A stretch of DNA of 64,000 bases from Branchiostoma floridae (Eukaryota > Chordata > Leptocardii > Amphioxiformes > Branchiostomatidae): positions 7,906,353-7,970,352 of the forward strand of contig NC_049992.1 in NCBI RefSeq assembly GCF_000003815.2. The letters run 5' to 3'. The position numbers and the translations under genes are program-made. A model generated the notes under the pieces. The model worked only from the letters and a program-made list of their open reading frames with translations. It was not told the DNA's origin and did not search any database. This document shows, piece by piece, positions 1 to 11,936 of the stretch. Position 1 is the first letter of the stretch, and each line of letters opens with the position of its first letter.

Positions 1-588
1 GCCAAACGACTCAGCTGTGTGCTTTTGCTGTAAGATTACACTATCACGACACATCAGATAAAAGAGGCCATTCCCTTGAATTAGACATACACATCAAATT
101 GGTCTCTTCCAAGAACTAACAGCCAAGGCCCCATCCCTGCTGCCTGCGCAAAGAAACTCTGTAGACAAACCATAAAATCTTTAACTGCTTGAGTCGCCAA
201 AACAGTACCACATAAACATATAGAAGAGAGACTTTTAATAGAATATCAAATATTTAGCAACTTTTTTTTGCTACTGTAGTTTGTTCAAGTGGTTATGTAA
301 CTCTTTTGAATTCTATCTACTCATTGATCAATAGCGCAATCAAGTCTACTTAGCTCCATTCAATTTGAAAGAGACCATACTTTCCTTCAAGTATCAGGTC
401 ATATGAATCTCCAAGCAGATGTTGGGAGAGACTGCTATACTGTGTTTCAGGGCCTATATAATATATTATAGGCCAGCTCCTGGCTCTAGGGTCAACATGC
501 AGCAACATAAATTTTACCTTAGGCACTGAGACACAAAAGATATTAGACATAGAGTGCCAAATTTGGTAGCTTCCCAAGTCGAAGTGGT

Positions 589-802
589 TACTGTAAATAC
601 ATTTAAATTCGCGGGGATTTATTTTTACGGTAGCGGAGAAAAGGACTTTTTGCGGTGGCTTTAAGTTCGTGGTAGCACCATGCACTGTAGTCTCTGGCTG
701 CCATGGACAAAAGTTTGCAGTGGTTTTAAGTTCACGGTGAAGCAATCACCGCAAAAACCCGCAAACATTTAACTACCGCGAAAATTTCTGCATTTACAGT
801 AT
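589..802. mobile_element. Tc1/mariner-like MITE, family B copy 1
   Basis: About 214 bp with ends TACTGTAAAT and ATTTACAGTA, consistent with a TA target duplication and CTGTAAA terminal repeats. The interior is rich in GCGG and CCGC motifs (cgcggggattt, gcggtgg, ctaccgcgaaaa). A second copy in reverse orientation is at 51694-51908 and shares the interior line for line (gcaccatgcactgt, gcatggtgctaccgcg). No coding capacity. Confidence 0.8.
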
Positions 803-1059
803 CTTCTACCACAGTGGGTCTAGCATCCAGGCTAGGCCGCTTGAGGCTTGACTAGTAGCTGGCACATCTGTACCAATAGGTCACAGACTGTTTAATCAGC
901 CACAATTATTAGATGTCTCCTGTGATACAATAGGACAGATGCTCTCCTGTCTGGTGCCTACTGTACATCACAAAACTGGGGCTGGGTAGTCTGTCATTCA
1001 TCTCTATATACATGACAATACCTATGGCGCCTGGTTATCCCTGTGTCTGCCAGGATATT

Positions 1060-1078
1060 AGAGAGAGAGAGAGAGAGA
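1060..1078 (+). repeat. (GA)n microsatellite
   Basis: Nine GA units. Confidence 0.9.
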
Positions 1079-2924
1079 TGCCATGCTGGTTGCTATTGAG
1101 TGCACAAATGGTAACGAATGAGACCTATCAAACAAGTTTACTGAAAAGTTGACAGAAAGAGGGCAGATATACATGATGTTCATTGAAATTTTACTGTTCT
1201 TCTGTCGTATGGAGTAAAACCCCTTCCAAGAGCATGACAGTGGGATGAGTGACACAGAGAGGACTGGAAGTCATGACCTTTCAGTCCAGAAGCTGGGTCG
1301 CTAGACACCAGACCATAAATGCTTTGAGTTGTGCAAAGAGTGGGTTGCGGTTAATTAACAATGCCATTCCAGCGACCAGAAATGCGGATTGGGGTGAAAA
1401 ATGCCGTGAACACCCCTTAACACCCTTAAGAATGTACAGGTTACATAGAGATAGAGATCAGTTACAGGGTTCATCAGTCTGGTGGACAAAACTACAGCAA
1501 ACATACAACCGGTTTGGCAAACTCATAAGGCTACCGAAACTCAACTCTATGGTTAACATCCTCAACAGACCTAAAGGTAAGGTAAGGTAAAGCGGTCGAA
1601 TGTCAGACTGAAATCCTTTTTTTGTTTGGTTAGTTTTGCAATACAGCTTCACTATGTCCCATACTTTATCCAAGCGCACCAGGTCAACCCTGCCCTTCTT
1701 GGCAAGTGTGCTGGGTTCTTTACGTGCACGGGTTTGACGTTTGAAACTTTGAGGTTTGAAGCATTACATACAAGAGGCTGCTGGCTTTATGTCAACAAGG
1801 AATTTCCAAAAACTATTGCCCGAAAGTCTGAAAACGAAGAAATAGTGAACAATGGTATGGTAAGAATATGGCGCAGAAACACTAAACCTTTCATTCTTCT
1901 GTATCAGCAAATTGCATTGGCTTGTTGCCTTGCTTTCAGTTACATGTAGTTGCTAATTTTTTGGGGCGGTATAGCACCTTCTTGATTTGTGTCTACATGT
2001 AACCATGGTTTTGTCATTCTGGCATATAACTGTCCTCATGTGTTCAAAGGATGGACAACTTTACCATATCAACTTCCCTTTCTTTACTTGAGAACTAGTA
2101 AAAACTACATGCACGTGCGGGTGTCAACCATAAAATCGCATTTGTAAGGCCCCACAGCGGGACAGTCCTACGCTATTGTTACTGTCTGGTTCTAACCATG
2201 GTGTGCCCGTTGAAGCAAAACAATGCTTACAGAGCAAGACTTCTTTCTACTCTTTCGGCAAAGTCATAAATATCAATGCACGTGCAGGCGACACCCATAA
2301 AATCGAGCTTCTATGGCCAAACAGTAGGACAGCACTTCCAAAGAACGAGTCATCCTTATCGGCTCCACCATCCCACGAGGTATAGCTGCCTTTCAAAGTC
2401 AGCAGACAGAGACTGCGCTGAACAAAAGTGGGGGACGCAGGACGTCAGGGGAACCCATGATTGAGCGAACAACCGAACAAAAGGTCTAAAAGCCCACGAC
2501 ACAAATGTGTTACAACCGTTCTGTTTGTTTGCACAGTGGAAGAAAAGACAAACTCTTAGAGCTAACATGAGCCGTTTATACCCAAGATGTCAGTTAATCT
2601 GACTTGATAAATCTGTTGAGTGCTCTGCAACATATTTCAGATACTTTCGGAATCTTTCCAAATGCCAGTTTTGGTCAAGTCCGGAAATCTCAAATAGTAG
2701 ATTCCAGTTTGCCATTTTGGTTCACGTAAATCCTCATATTCTATGTAAGACGTAAGACACTTAAATTTGTTAAAGGCTCGTCAATATCTGCTGGTTTCAC
2801 CTGTCTTAAGACCAATTTCATCTTTGTTTTTTATCTTAAATATTACATTTCTCGTTCGTAATGGTGAAACTATACTGTCTTCAGCAAAATCGTGGTTCAA
2901 ACTCAAAGATGTTTTCCAGTGATT

Positions 2925-3016
2925 TCTCTATGTCTCTCTCCCTTCCTCCTTGTCTTTCTAGCTCTCTACTTTTCTCTCTCTCATTCTCTTTTTCTCTCTC
3001 CCTTTCTTCTCCCCCC
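2925..3016 (+). repeat. Pyrimidine-rich tract
   Basis: CT/TTC-rich stretch ending in a short C run; creates Ser/Leu-rich spurious frames. Confidence 0.85.
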
Positions 3017-5945
3017 ATGCCAACAACTACTGTTGTTCACTGCTAAGACTTCCAATATTCAACTTCATACCTTAGGTTATGGGGGTGGGGTTGACTTGGA
3101 GGTCAAACTGAACCCTAACACCTTAAGTCACTCAGACCCAAGGTCAACAGCTGGTTCCTGTCCGTGTTCAAGGTCAAGTCAAAGTCAGGGTGATGCTGTT
3201 ATGTTCAACATACCTCTTTTTCTTGTTTGACGTCTACTTACATTTCCTACAAAACCTCCCTTCTTTTCCTTTTACATCTTAATTTGCACCTGGCCATGTT
3301 CAACCCCCATCGGGCATTATTACAGAATACCCTGGAACAAACAAGATTCCACGCATGACCTTGGAATGAACTGCCTTTAATTAAATTGTTTTGTCTCCAG
3401 TGATTTCAAGGTTTGCCCCCTGGGAATTTTTTTCACCATGGTACAAGAAGATTTAGACTAGCTTTGTGTTGGCAAGCAATTTGAAAGTAACAAAGAGAAT
3501 TGACAAAGGCTAACTAAGGCACAAAATTGATATACTTGTATTGTACATGTATGTACATAGCAGCAAACACACTTTAGGGTACTCCTACCCTAGTAAGTAA
3601 CCCAAGAAAAAGGAAAACAACAGTAATGCATGTTTTAGCATTGTCAACAAAGGCATACATGTTCTGTCAATAGTAGACCATTGAAGTATGGAGCTAGTTT
3701 TAAATACATGTATTGCTTATTTGAAGTATTTATTTATTAGATTTCATCTTTTGATCCTGTAACCCCCAAAACTAAAAGTCTGTCAAACAATTCATCAAAT
3801 TTCTAGGATCAAACACCTGTTCATATTGGCAATTTCTTTTGATCCCTTCTAAGTCTCTTTCCTGTATTCATATGATAACACAATCCACCCCATCTGTCCA
3901 CAGTTATTCCCAAGGCTCCATACTGGACACAGAACTGTGTGTAAATCAGGATTTTACACCAATTCTCCATTATAACAGGGTTGATATCAAATGATTGGTT
4001 TGACCTTGTGGTCACTATGCACCCCTACAGGATCAAGGCAATTAATGCTGTGGCAAGCATAACAATTAAGTTGTTAGATACACATCTACTAAAAACTTAC
4101 CAGTCCAAGACAAGGAACTCAGATTTGAAATATTTTTTCTCACATTTAAAGTTATGGTATTTGTTATGGTGTTCTGTCCATAAACTCTCAATTACATGTT
4201 AGAAATCCAGTTCTGTAGGAAGCTGATAGGGCCCGGCCTTACAAAATCCATTCGTTTTTTAGATTGCAAAGAAGTTGCTCAAAAGAATTGAAATCATCAA
4301 TATCTAACAATGTTTAAGCTCAACTTTTCACAAACTGACAACTAAATACTATTCAAGTGTATTGAAAGGATGTGTATTAAAGGCCCAATCCTTTTATCAA
4401 TAGTCTTTTTGTTTACCTAAACAAACAAATCCATGTATCAATGGTGAACCTTTATAAACAATCAAACAAAATGAAAACCTCATACCAATAAGAAAACACA
4501 TGTAACCTTTTTAACAGCAGTAACAGGGTATGTTTAATCCCAATTTTCCACCAATGCTCCATGACAAATGTTTCCATAGTACAGGTGTATCAAATAAAGG
4601 CTTGGCCCTGTGGTCACCCAAGGCAGCCAACTCAGGAAGGAATCCACAGACAAATCTCATTACCAGGTAAACGACTGCAGCCCTGCTAATTCTTTGTTAT
4701 GTCCTGGGCTAATTCAAGGATGCCTAACGGGTACTTGAGACAAAGATTTACCTTTTTTTGGCTTAGACAACAGGACTCCATCAAGAACCCTCAAGACAGA
4801 TGCTAAGGGGGTACCGTTGACGCTCTACGCTAAATTCAGACAGGCAACAGCAACGTATCACATTTTGCTTCAGTGCTAAATTTCAGCATTGATTATTGAT
4901 TATGCTCAATGTTAAATTTGAGCAGTCTAGCTACCAACTATGTGGCTTAAAATGGCTGATTATGCTTTACAGACCATGGACATGCAGATCCGCTTTCGAA
5001 TATGTGAGTCTATGCAACTGGTTTATGACAGAAAGGGTTCACTCAGCTTTTGAGTTTGACAATTTCAGGTTCAAATTCAAGTTTCATTTGAGTATGCATT
5101 CACAAGAAGTTTCAATCCAAAGAGCAATGTAATGGTCGAAAATTGGACTTTTCTCTAGTTTTTGACAACAAGTTCTAGAACTGAACAATATATATAAACA
5201 CAGCCTTGCATTTATTTCCCATTGCTGGTGAAATTTCTGACCATTTACAGTGTCACAAAAACGCACAGACACACACACACACAAAGCAGTAACAGCAGTT
5301 TTGTGCTTTGAGTAAGTCAAAGTACAGTAGCCCCCAGGATAGGTAGGGTTTCCCATATTTGCCATGCTGTTAGGATCAGAGTGGATAGAATGTCCACTCC
5401 TGGTGTTGTTTTTGCCTGTCTGAAGATTCAAGGGTCACCGCTATCCTAGAGGCCAGTGACAGACCCATCCACCGACACTGTCAAATATACCAGACATGTA
5501 TTGTGCGCTTTCAAAATAAACAGCGCCAAGGAAAACAAGCATTTCAATAGAAAACACGCCGCGTCTGACAGGGAGAAGCGGCAAACAAAGGCGACGCTTC
5601 GCCTCAGGGTAGGTCCCGTCGTTCCCACTTCACGTGCGCTGACCGTGGAACAATTTATGAGGAATGCCTGGCATTTGACTTTCAACTTAAGCAGGTGCCT
5701 CTGAAGAGGGTACTGCCCCCAAGAGATTTCTTAGGTGTGAATGAAGAGATAGAAAGATATTCAAATACACCTACGTATAACTTAAGAATTAAACTTGCTG
5801 CCTCTTGCCTAGGGCCAGTCTAAAGACACTGTACAGGGCTTCTTCATATTACAAATTAGAAACTGTACTGAAAGTGATTCTGAAAAGGTTAGCTGCTCCT
5901 TGGCGATTTCCTAGCTGTGTTAGGATCATACGATACAAGGTTACA

Positions 5946-6116
5946 AAGTGAAACCTGTACAAGTGACCACCTTTACACAAGGACCACCTGGCCAACGTGA
6001 CCCCTTTTTGGTGGTCCGTTGGATGATTTTTCCCATCCACACAAGTGTTAAGATTCCTGTTTGCAGCTAGTGATCACCTGCCTACAAAGACCATCTACTA
6101 TTAATAAATCTTGGTC
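5946..6116. mobile_element. GTGACCACC MITE, family D copy 1
   Basis: Contains AAGTGACCACCTTTACACAA, AGGACCACCTGGCCAACGTG and a later GTGATCACCTGCC, in the same order as the copies at 12772 and 16981. The terminal repeats are worn. Confidence 0.7.
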
Positions 6117-6353
6117 ACATTATAATATCAGTCTTTTGTCTGTTTCAAAAAACTGTTGGATATCTTATTTCAGTTTGTTAGTCACTTCAATCCGCCATTT
6201 TTCTGACCCTGATACCCCTGAAGACTGAAATGGAACAGTCCGAACCAGGTGGCAATTTAGGCTGATGCACACAACAAACACGGGCCAAGAAGCTTAGACT
6301 TGTTTTCCACATTCCTTGTGTGAGAAAAGTATGGCCAAGCAAACCTGAAGCAA

Positions 6354-6486
6354 TACCCTGGAAAACCAGACTTTTAGCCAGGGCGGCAAACTCTCCCTGC
6401 ATTACAAGAGTGCTTATCTAAGACCTGCCTTGGCTGCCGAACAAATTCTCTGCCGGCCCTGGCTAAAAGTCTGGTTTTCTAGGGTA
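6354..6486. mobile_element. 133-bp foldback element with 9-bp target duplication
   Basis: Terminal inverted repeats TACCCTGGAAAACCAGACTT then TTAGCCAGGG, with one mismatch to the right end. Flanked on both sides by the 9-base direct repeat CTGAAGCAA (6345-6353 and 6487-6495). Nine-base duplications are typical of Mutator-like (MULE) transposition; no coding capacity. Confidence 0.88.
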
Positions 6487-8023
6487 CTGAAGCAAGCATG
6501 CTCGAACGTTTCACCTCAACAGCAGGGTAAACGATTGTGGGGCGGGAACATGGGGCCGAAAATAGACCCCCTTATCACTAGGGATGCCGCAAATGTTTGG
6601 CATTTCACGAGTTCTGACAAATCAACTCTGGGCCAGGGGTCACTTGTTTGTTGATTTATCTTGGGAACCTGACAATAGGACGAACTTGAGGATAATGAGC
6701 AAAACATTCTGCACCGTAGATCATTAGTTGTGGTATCTTGGACCTCACATGAACTGGTGGTTGTAGGCAGATACCATTATATAACAGGGTAGCAAGTGTT
6801 GGTCAGCAAGAACTCGTCAGCTTGACCCACCACAGGCAAGGTTGTTAAATGTTGATATATATTAAGCCCACAAGTATTTTTTAGAGTTTCTGGTCGTCCC
6901 TCAATTTTTCATAACTTTTCCTTTAAGTACACATACTAACGACCATATTCTATTCAAATATTTATCCTTGAAAAATATGTAAATTGCAGCTACCATTAAA
7001 AAAAAACTGACCTATAAATGAGAAAGTATAATCCCTATTGTTTAATGCAACAGCTTAAATCTAATACCATAAACTGTCTTAGCAAAGACATGGTCAAAGC
7101 ATTTTGGTGTTCAGAAGCTATGGTGGGTTCAATGAAAAAGTTTAAACAAGGGCTAAAAAGCTAAAATTTAAGGACTTGAACATGCTTGTAGTTTCTGTGA
7201 CAAGTTCAAACAAACTTGTTGAGGCAGTAGCCTTTTATCTCTCAAATATTTCTTATGATAGCAGGACCACGTCCGGCAGTTGTTTGAACCTTTGTCACGC
7301 ACAGATATTTCAACGTGAAATATCGTAAACTCTGTTACTTCCTAACACAAATACCATGGTTCGAAATTAATATCTTCTAATATATATTTCTGACCTTGAA
7401 ATACCGAAATATCAAGAGGATGAACGTCATTCATTCTCTTGTGACGAGTTTTTTGTACTTGAAAAACTTCAGCTAGACCATAGTTCAGCATAAAATACAC
7501 CATAACTAACTGAAGGTAATGCCAAATTCCTTTGTAACCATGCACATAAATGCCATCAATACAGCCAAGGTTGGGGACAGACGTCACTTGTGACATTAGC
7601 ATTGCACTGAGACCTTACACCTGTCATGACAAATATATAATATGAATGTTCTTCGGCACAACACCACAAATATCCATTTTTTTTGGTTCCAGTGGGAGTT
7701 AAGCAAGAGGGCAAGAAGAAAACGGGGACTGGGACAAAAATCTCTAATCTGGCCATATTCAGTTCCTGACACTGTGTGATCCTAGGTACAAACTTACCCT
7801 AACTAAGACTCTGTTTTCTTAGCATTTTATTTCCCATGTCCGATGAGAGACAACAAATATAATTGTTCTGGCCTAGAAAGCACTGTGTGCAAATCCCTGC
7901 AATATCAAATTCCTCAGCATTGTCTTCAGCTACCAACAAAAACATCAAGTTGGGGGGACATTATTCCTCATGGCAATGTCATACTAGACAATGACTTCTT
8001 ATCCAAGGCCCAACCACAGGCAC

Positions 8024-8058
8024 TGTTGCCATGACAACAGATCTTTGTCATGGCAACA
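8024..8058 (+). promoter_or_regulatory. Perfect 14-bp hairpin made of two X-box-like sites
   Basis: TGTTGCCATGACAA, seven-base loop, TTGTCATGGCAACA. Each arm (GTTGCCATGACAAC) is one base off the RFX X-box consensus GTNRCC-N(0-3)-RGYAAC. Located in the probable intron 4 of the MEGF6-like gene. Binding is inference. Confidence 0.45.
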
Positions 8059-9597
8059 CATAGACACAACACCATTGTCGGAGTATTCCTTATCTGTCCA
8101 GGGAACTGCCAACAAACTGATGGACTCGGCTTCAAAGAGATTCCATCCCAAACGACTGACAACAAACAAACGGACGCTTGAGAAGGCTCCCGGGAGAAGA
8201 AAGAGCGCTTTAGAAGACGAGACACCGGCGATAGCGCTGTCTACCGTCCGCCGCTTGTTGTGCCTAGACTAGTCTCACATATCTGTCATCTCGGTGACAA
8301 TTATGGGAAAACACAGGCCCGGAAAGGAGAGTGTTTAGATATGACACAGTATGCAAAAGTATACGGTTGAAAAGGGCAGGGATGCAATTATCGTAATGCA
8401 TCTGTCTTGGAGGTGTTTGGGTTTACCTGCTGGTATGTGCTGACAGTGCAGAAGTGGTATTTACAGTGTAGGCTGTATCTGTACCTGTATCTGAGTTGGT
8501 CAAGTGGAATAACCACTTTTCTGTGTAACACAAGACAACCAGCTTGACATGCACTTTGTTGGAGCTGGTCATATTACATGTTCTTAACACTTTCAAACAG
8601 CAATCAATAAGAGTGAAATTTATTTGAATGATTTCTCAGGCCCTTTTGCAAACCTGGGGTTTGGGCAGTTGTAAATTTCACTTCACATCCCAATATTTCC
8701 CATGTTGCAAAATCCTTCAGGACATTCTCTGTTGTGTTTTAATCAAGCTTTAATCTTTTCAACACTAAAATTACACAATTTACTGGCAAGGGGTGTCAGA
8801 TTTTGCCCTGCAGGCAGCAAATTTTCCTCAAACGTTGAGAAGGCAGACACTGTGTCCAGGTAAGGGAGGAATGATATAGCCAAAGAAATGGGCAACAGTA
8901 TATATGGTCCTCAAAGAGGGCCTGCATGGGGAGTATGTGTGTGCGTGTGTGGAAGGGGGGTCCTTAACTTTGGGATGGCAAACTCCATATTAGTTATTAC
9001 ATTTGATTCAGGAAAACATTCAAAATGAAATTGAATGGAATTGCCTTTCTATCGAATTACAGGAAATCAAAAAAGCTTTTTCCTTTAATTACATTGAAAG
9101 GGTAAGCAGGCACCACAGATGGGGAAAGACCCAATCTTTTTCACTGTCGATCTTGTCCCCAAACACCTTAGAATGCTGTGCCTGGAATGGGCTAACTCCT
9201 CCACTTTCCCTATTGGCAGACTGCCATCAGAGGTTTACCAGCAACCTTGGCCCTGACTACTTCCAAATCCATCACCATCAGAATAGGGGAATGTGGTTGA
9301 CAAGCCAGAAAGTTTGCCAACTTTGACAAGAATTCAGAGCAAAGGTAAGATGAGATTTTGTTTTGTACTGATATATGACTTGACTTGTAGGAGAAATCTG
9401 TTCTCTATACTTGCTGGTAAAGCCAAGAAGTAAAGAACTCGCAAGGAATGCTACCTCATCAACAGAGGGCACCAAACTCAGCCAGGATTAAAACCCTGGA
9501 TCTTCTGATCCAGAATCAGAAACAATTCCATGTGGACTATTGCATGTTCACAATTGTGTGTGTGTCTGTGTCACTGCATTGATACCTGAGTAACTTG

Positions 9598-9691
9598 CAT
9601 TCTCCTATGCAGAATTTTCCAGATGTCTCAAAACTCTTTGGATCAAGAGGAGTTTTGAGATGACTTTGGTCCCCTGTGCGTAGGAGAATGG
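9598..9691. mobile_element. 94-bp foldback element with 8-bp target duplication
   Basis: Arms CATTCTCCTATGCAGAATTT / (reversed right arm) CATTCTCCTACGCACAGGGG followed on both sides by TCTCAAAACTC. Flanked by GTAACTTG at 9590-9597 and 9692-9699. Eight-base duplications are usual for hAT elements, so a miniature hAT-like element is the best reading. Confidence 0.82.
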
Positions 9692-9841
9692 GTAACTTGA
9701 AGCTGTTGGGACAACAGTACTGATAAATAAATAAAGGGATAAGTCAGGCTTTAACTAATCCTGCAATATACGATCCAGATGGAGAATTCCAGGATTCCTA
9801 TCACCATATAACACAGAGAGGCATAGGCATGTATTGCTAAC

Positions 9842-10360
9842 TGCAGATACCTGAGTCCCTTCAAGGCATTGGGGCAAATGCAACATTAATACAACATGAT
9901 TGCCCAGTAAAGGCCCTATATCAAATGAGGGCTAGCAATGTCAAGGATGCCCTAAATAGATGACAGGCGTTATCCGAACACCTGTATTGTTATCTTAATG
10001 ATGTGAAGGTATTACCATACTCACACCAGAGTCCATTGAAGCTGCCAGGACAGGTGTGATATCAATAAAACATAAATGCCAAGTTGAGGCCTTGAATTGA
10101 ACAAGGGCTAGAAAATATAAATGATAACAGGTAATATATTCCAACACCTGTATCATAGTATAGCAATGTGTAAGTGTTTTTGACTTACCATACTGACACC
10201 TGGGTCGCTTGAAGCCGCTGAGACAGATGTAATGTCAATAAAACCGAAATGCCAAGTTGTGGCCCTGTATTGAATGAGGGCTAGCAAACATCAATGGTGA
10301 CAGGTGCTATCCCAACACCTGTATCATCAGTATAGTGACATGTAGGTGATTTTGACTTAC
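9842..10360 (-). pseudogene. Tandem decayed copies of the 3' edge of the EGF exon
   Basis: Three copies, about 175 bp apart, of a block made of the last 45 or so bases of exon 4, its splice donor and adjoining intron. On the plus strand they show as taccatactgacacctgggt at 10188, accatactcacaccagagtc at 10013 and atacctgagtcccttcaagg at 9847; each is followed by a similar intron segment (ccaagttg-ggccct, agggctagcaa, caacacctgtatcat). The copy nearest the exon keeps an intact donor (GTAAGTC); the next has GTAATAC. The 5' half of the exon with the acceptor is absent in all, so they should not be spliced in as exons. Confidence 0.85.
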
Positions 10361-10471
10361 CATACTGGCACCTGGGTCCCTTGAATCCGCTGGGACAGGT
10401 GCAGGTCTGCTGGGAGCGGTAGTTGCCGTTACATCTTCCACCATTGAAGCACACCCCACTGCTGCAGGTGG
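10361..10471 (-). CDS. MEGF6: MEGF6-like gene, exon 4 (EGF-like module)
   Basis: Fourth exon, 111 bp, encoding about residues 121-157. It gives a complete six-cysteine EGF-like repeat, PTCSSGVCFNGGRC then QTCTCPSGFKGPRCQY. Six cysteines with FNGG between C2 and C3, CxC at C4-C5 and G(F/W)xGxxC at C6 are diagnostic of EGF modules. It is a symmetric 1-1 phase exon, typical of shuffled EGF modules. Acceptor follows a pyrimidine tract (CCCTGCAG|CC at 10472); donor is ATG|GTAAGTC at 10360. In MEGF6-type proteins the EGF right after the EMI ends GPRCQY and is followed by a calcium-binding EGF beginning DVDEC; no such exon was found at 1-10360, so the gene most likely continues left of the window. 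Exon edge copies lie downstream (9842-10360). Confidence 0.85.
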
Positions 10472-10663
10472 CTGCAGGGAAAACACAGAAAAAAGGTTGT
10501 GAATATGGATAAAAGTTACAAAGTATTTGTGCGCAAGTTAAATTCTGGTAAAATGATAAACTTGTGACAGAGGACAATTTTTGTACTGTCTTTCCAGAGC
10601 CTCGTACCCTCTTTAAGCAGTTCTTTATTTCATTGTTAAAAGTTTTGTTCACTCTTAGTTGTT

Positions 10664-10731
10664 ACTCATTCACTCACTCGCTCTCTCACTCACTCACTCA
10701 CTCACTCTCGCTCACTCACTCACTCACTCAT
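10664..10731 (+). repeat. (CACT)n microsatellite
   Basis: Tetranucleotide repeat of about 68 bp in intron 3, close to the EGF exon. Confidence 0.95.
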
Positions 10732-11708
10732 TACTTTGCTCATATAATATTATTGTATTTCTAGCAGATATCACTCTATCAATAGTATCATCTATAAAAA
10801 AATTGATACCCATGTATTTTTTCAACAGATGACAACAACTTGTAAGAACTATCTACCGGTATCATGTTGATAATTCTTATTTCCTTTTCCATTGTTTTAT
10901 GTGTTCAAGTTGATCTTTGGCAAAGGACCTATTGTTCTAGACACAGTTCCAAAACCCTCACATAAAGCATGCCAACAACAAGTATCGACCCCAGATTTAG
11001 GGACCAGACAGTAGGTGTTTATGTACATCTACTCTCTCAACACTCTGCCTTCTACCCTGAAGAGTCTCCCAAAGATAACACGGAACAGTTGGACCACCGG
11101 ACTGGATCCCTTCTCCAACAGGTCTAACCTCCGGGCCTGTTACACATGTAGCTCTACATGTCTGGTTTAGCCCTTAGGCCAAGTGCACGAACTTGGCACT
11201 GAGGAGGAAACGTCTTGGCAAGGAATGAAGGAAGCAGGATGCTCTGAAGTGTTCTTCAAGAAGTCCCACGAGACAAATTACGCACTCCTTGTTGGAACCA
11301 AGACAGGAGGGTTGAGAGGGAAGAATTCCAGACTTGCCAGACAACTTGTTATCCAGTGTGAGTGCTCGAGGCTGAGTGATGTTGGAAAAGTTGTGGCCGG
11401 AGAGTCCCACTGAGCGAGCGCAGGGTGAGGCAAACCACGCCGAGGGCCACTTGTGAACTTCAGATAACTGTGGTCGCTACAAATTTGTGAGGGCGTTCAC
11501 AAAATCTCAAGGGCACCATCATGTCGGAATGTACAGTACAGTTACCCACTGTCTTTTCTATGGACAAGCTTAAACTGATAGCTATAGACAGGATTCATAA
11601 AGCCTTTGTCAAAAGGAATAATTATTATCTAGGCTTATTATCTTACCACTAAAATGTGGTTATGTTGGCCAGGTAGTCTTCAATGTGTCACTAGTACAGG
11701 TTAGACAT

Positions 11709-11936
11709 GTAACGCTAGTTCACCTTTATCTGCTGGTAACCAATATCCGTTACGTTCAAAAGCAGGATATTTTAGGATATCAAGTCGACAGATTGTGTTT
11801 CCAAACAGAGAAATTTCAAAATATTACAGTTTGAAACTTTGAATTCACCGGTCGTGGACTTGATTTCCCACAATACCCTGTTTTTTTAAAGCAACGGATA
11901 AAGGTCACCCGCAGATAAGCGTGAAGTAGCGTTATA
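11709..11936. mobile_element. MITE family A copy 1 (AACGCTAGTTCACC ends)
   Basis: About 228 bp. Begins GTAACGCTAGTTCACCTTTA and ends with the inverted form GCGTGAAGTAGCGTTA. Interior landmarks AGGATATCAAGTCGA, GTTTGAAACTTTGAA and ACAATACCCTGTTTTT match the copies at 47381 and 54345. Confidence 0.82.

Larger units (their letters stand above)
1..10360 (-). other. Probable intron 4 of the MEGF6-like gene (no exon found)
   Basis: Left of the EGF exon I found no phase-1 EGF exon, so this stretch is most simply intron 4 with the rest of the gene outside the window. It holds a TA-flanked MITE (589-802), a pyrimidine-rich tract (2925-3016), a GTGACCACC-type MITE (5946-6116), foldback elements (6354-6486 and 9598-9691), an X-box-like hairpin (8024-8058) and the decayed EGF exon copies (9842-10360). 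Small CpG-richer patches near 2380-2560, 5540-5650 and 8130-8270 have no recognisable product. Confidence 0.5.

Noticed and set aside
9003-9326. 107-codon plus-strand frame near the EGF exon
   Set aside because: No motif; lies in probable intron of the opposite strand.
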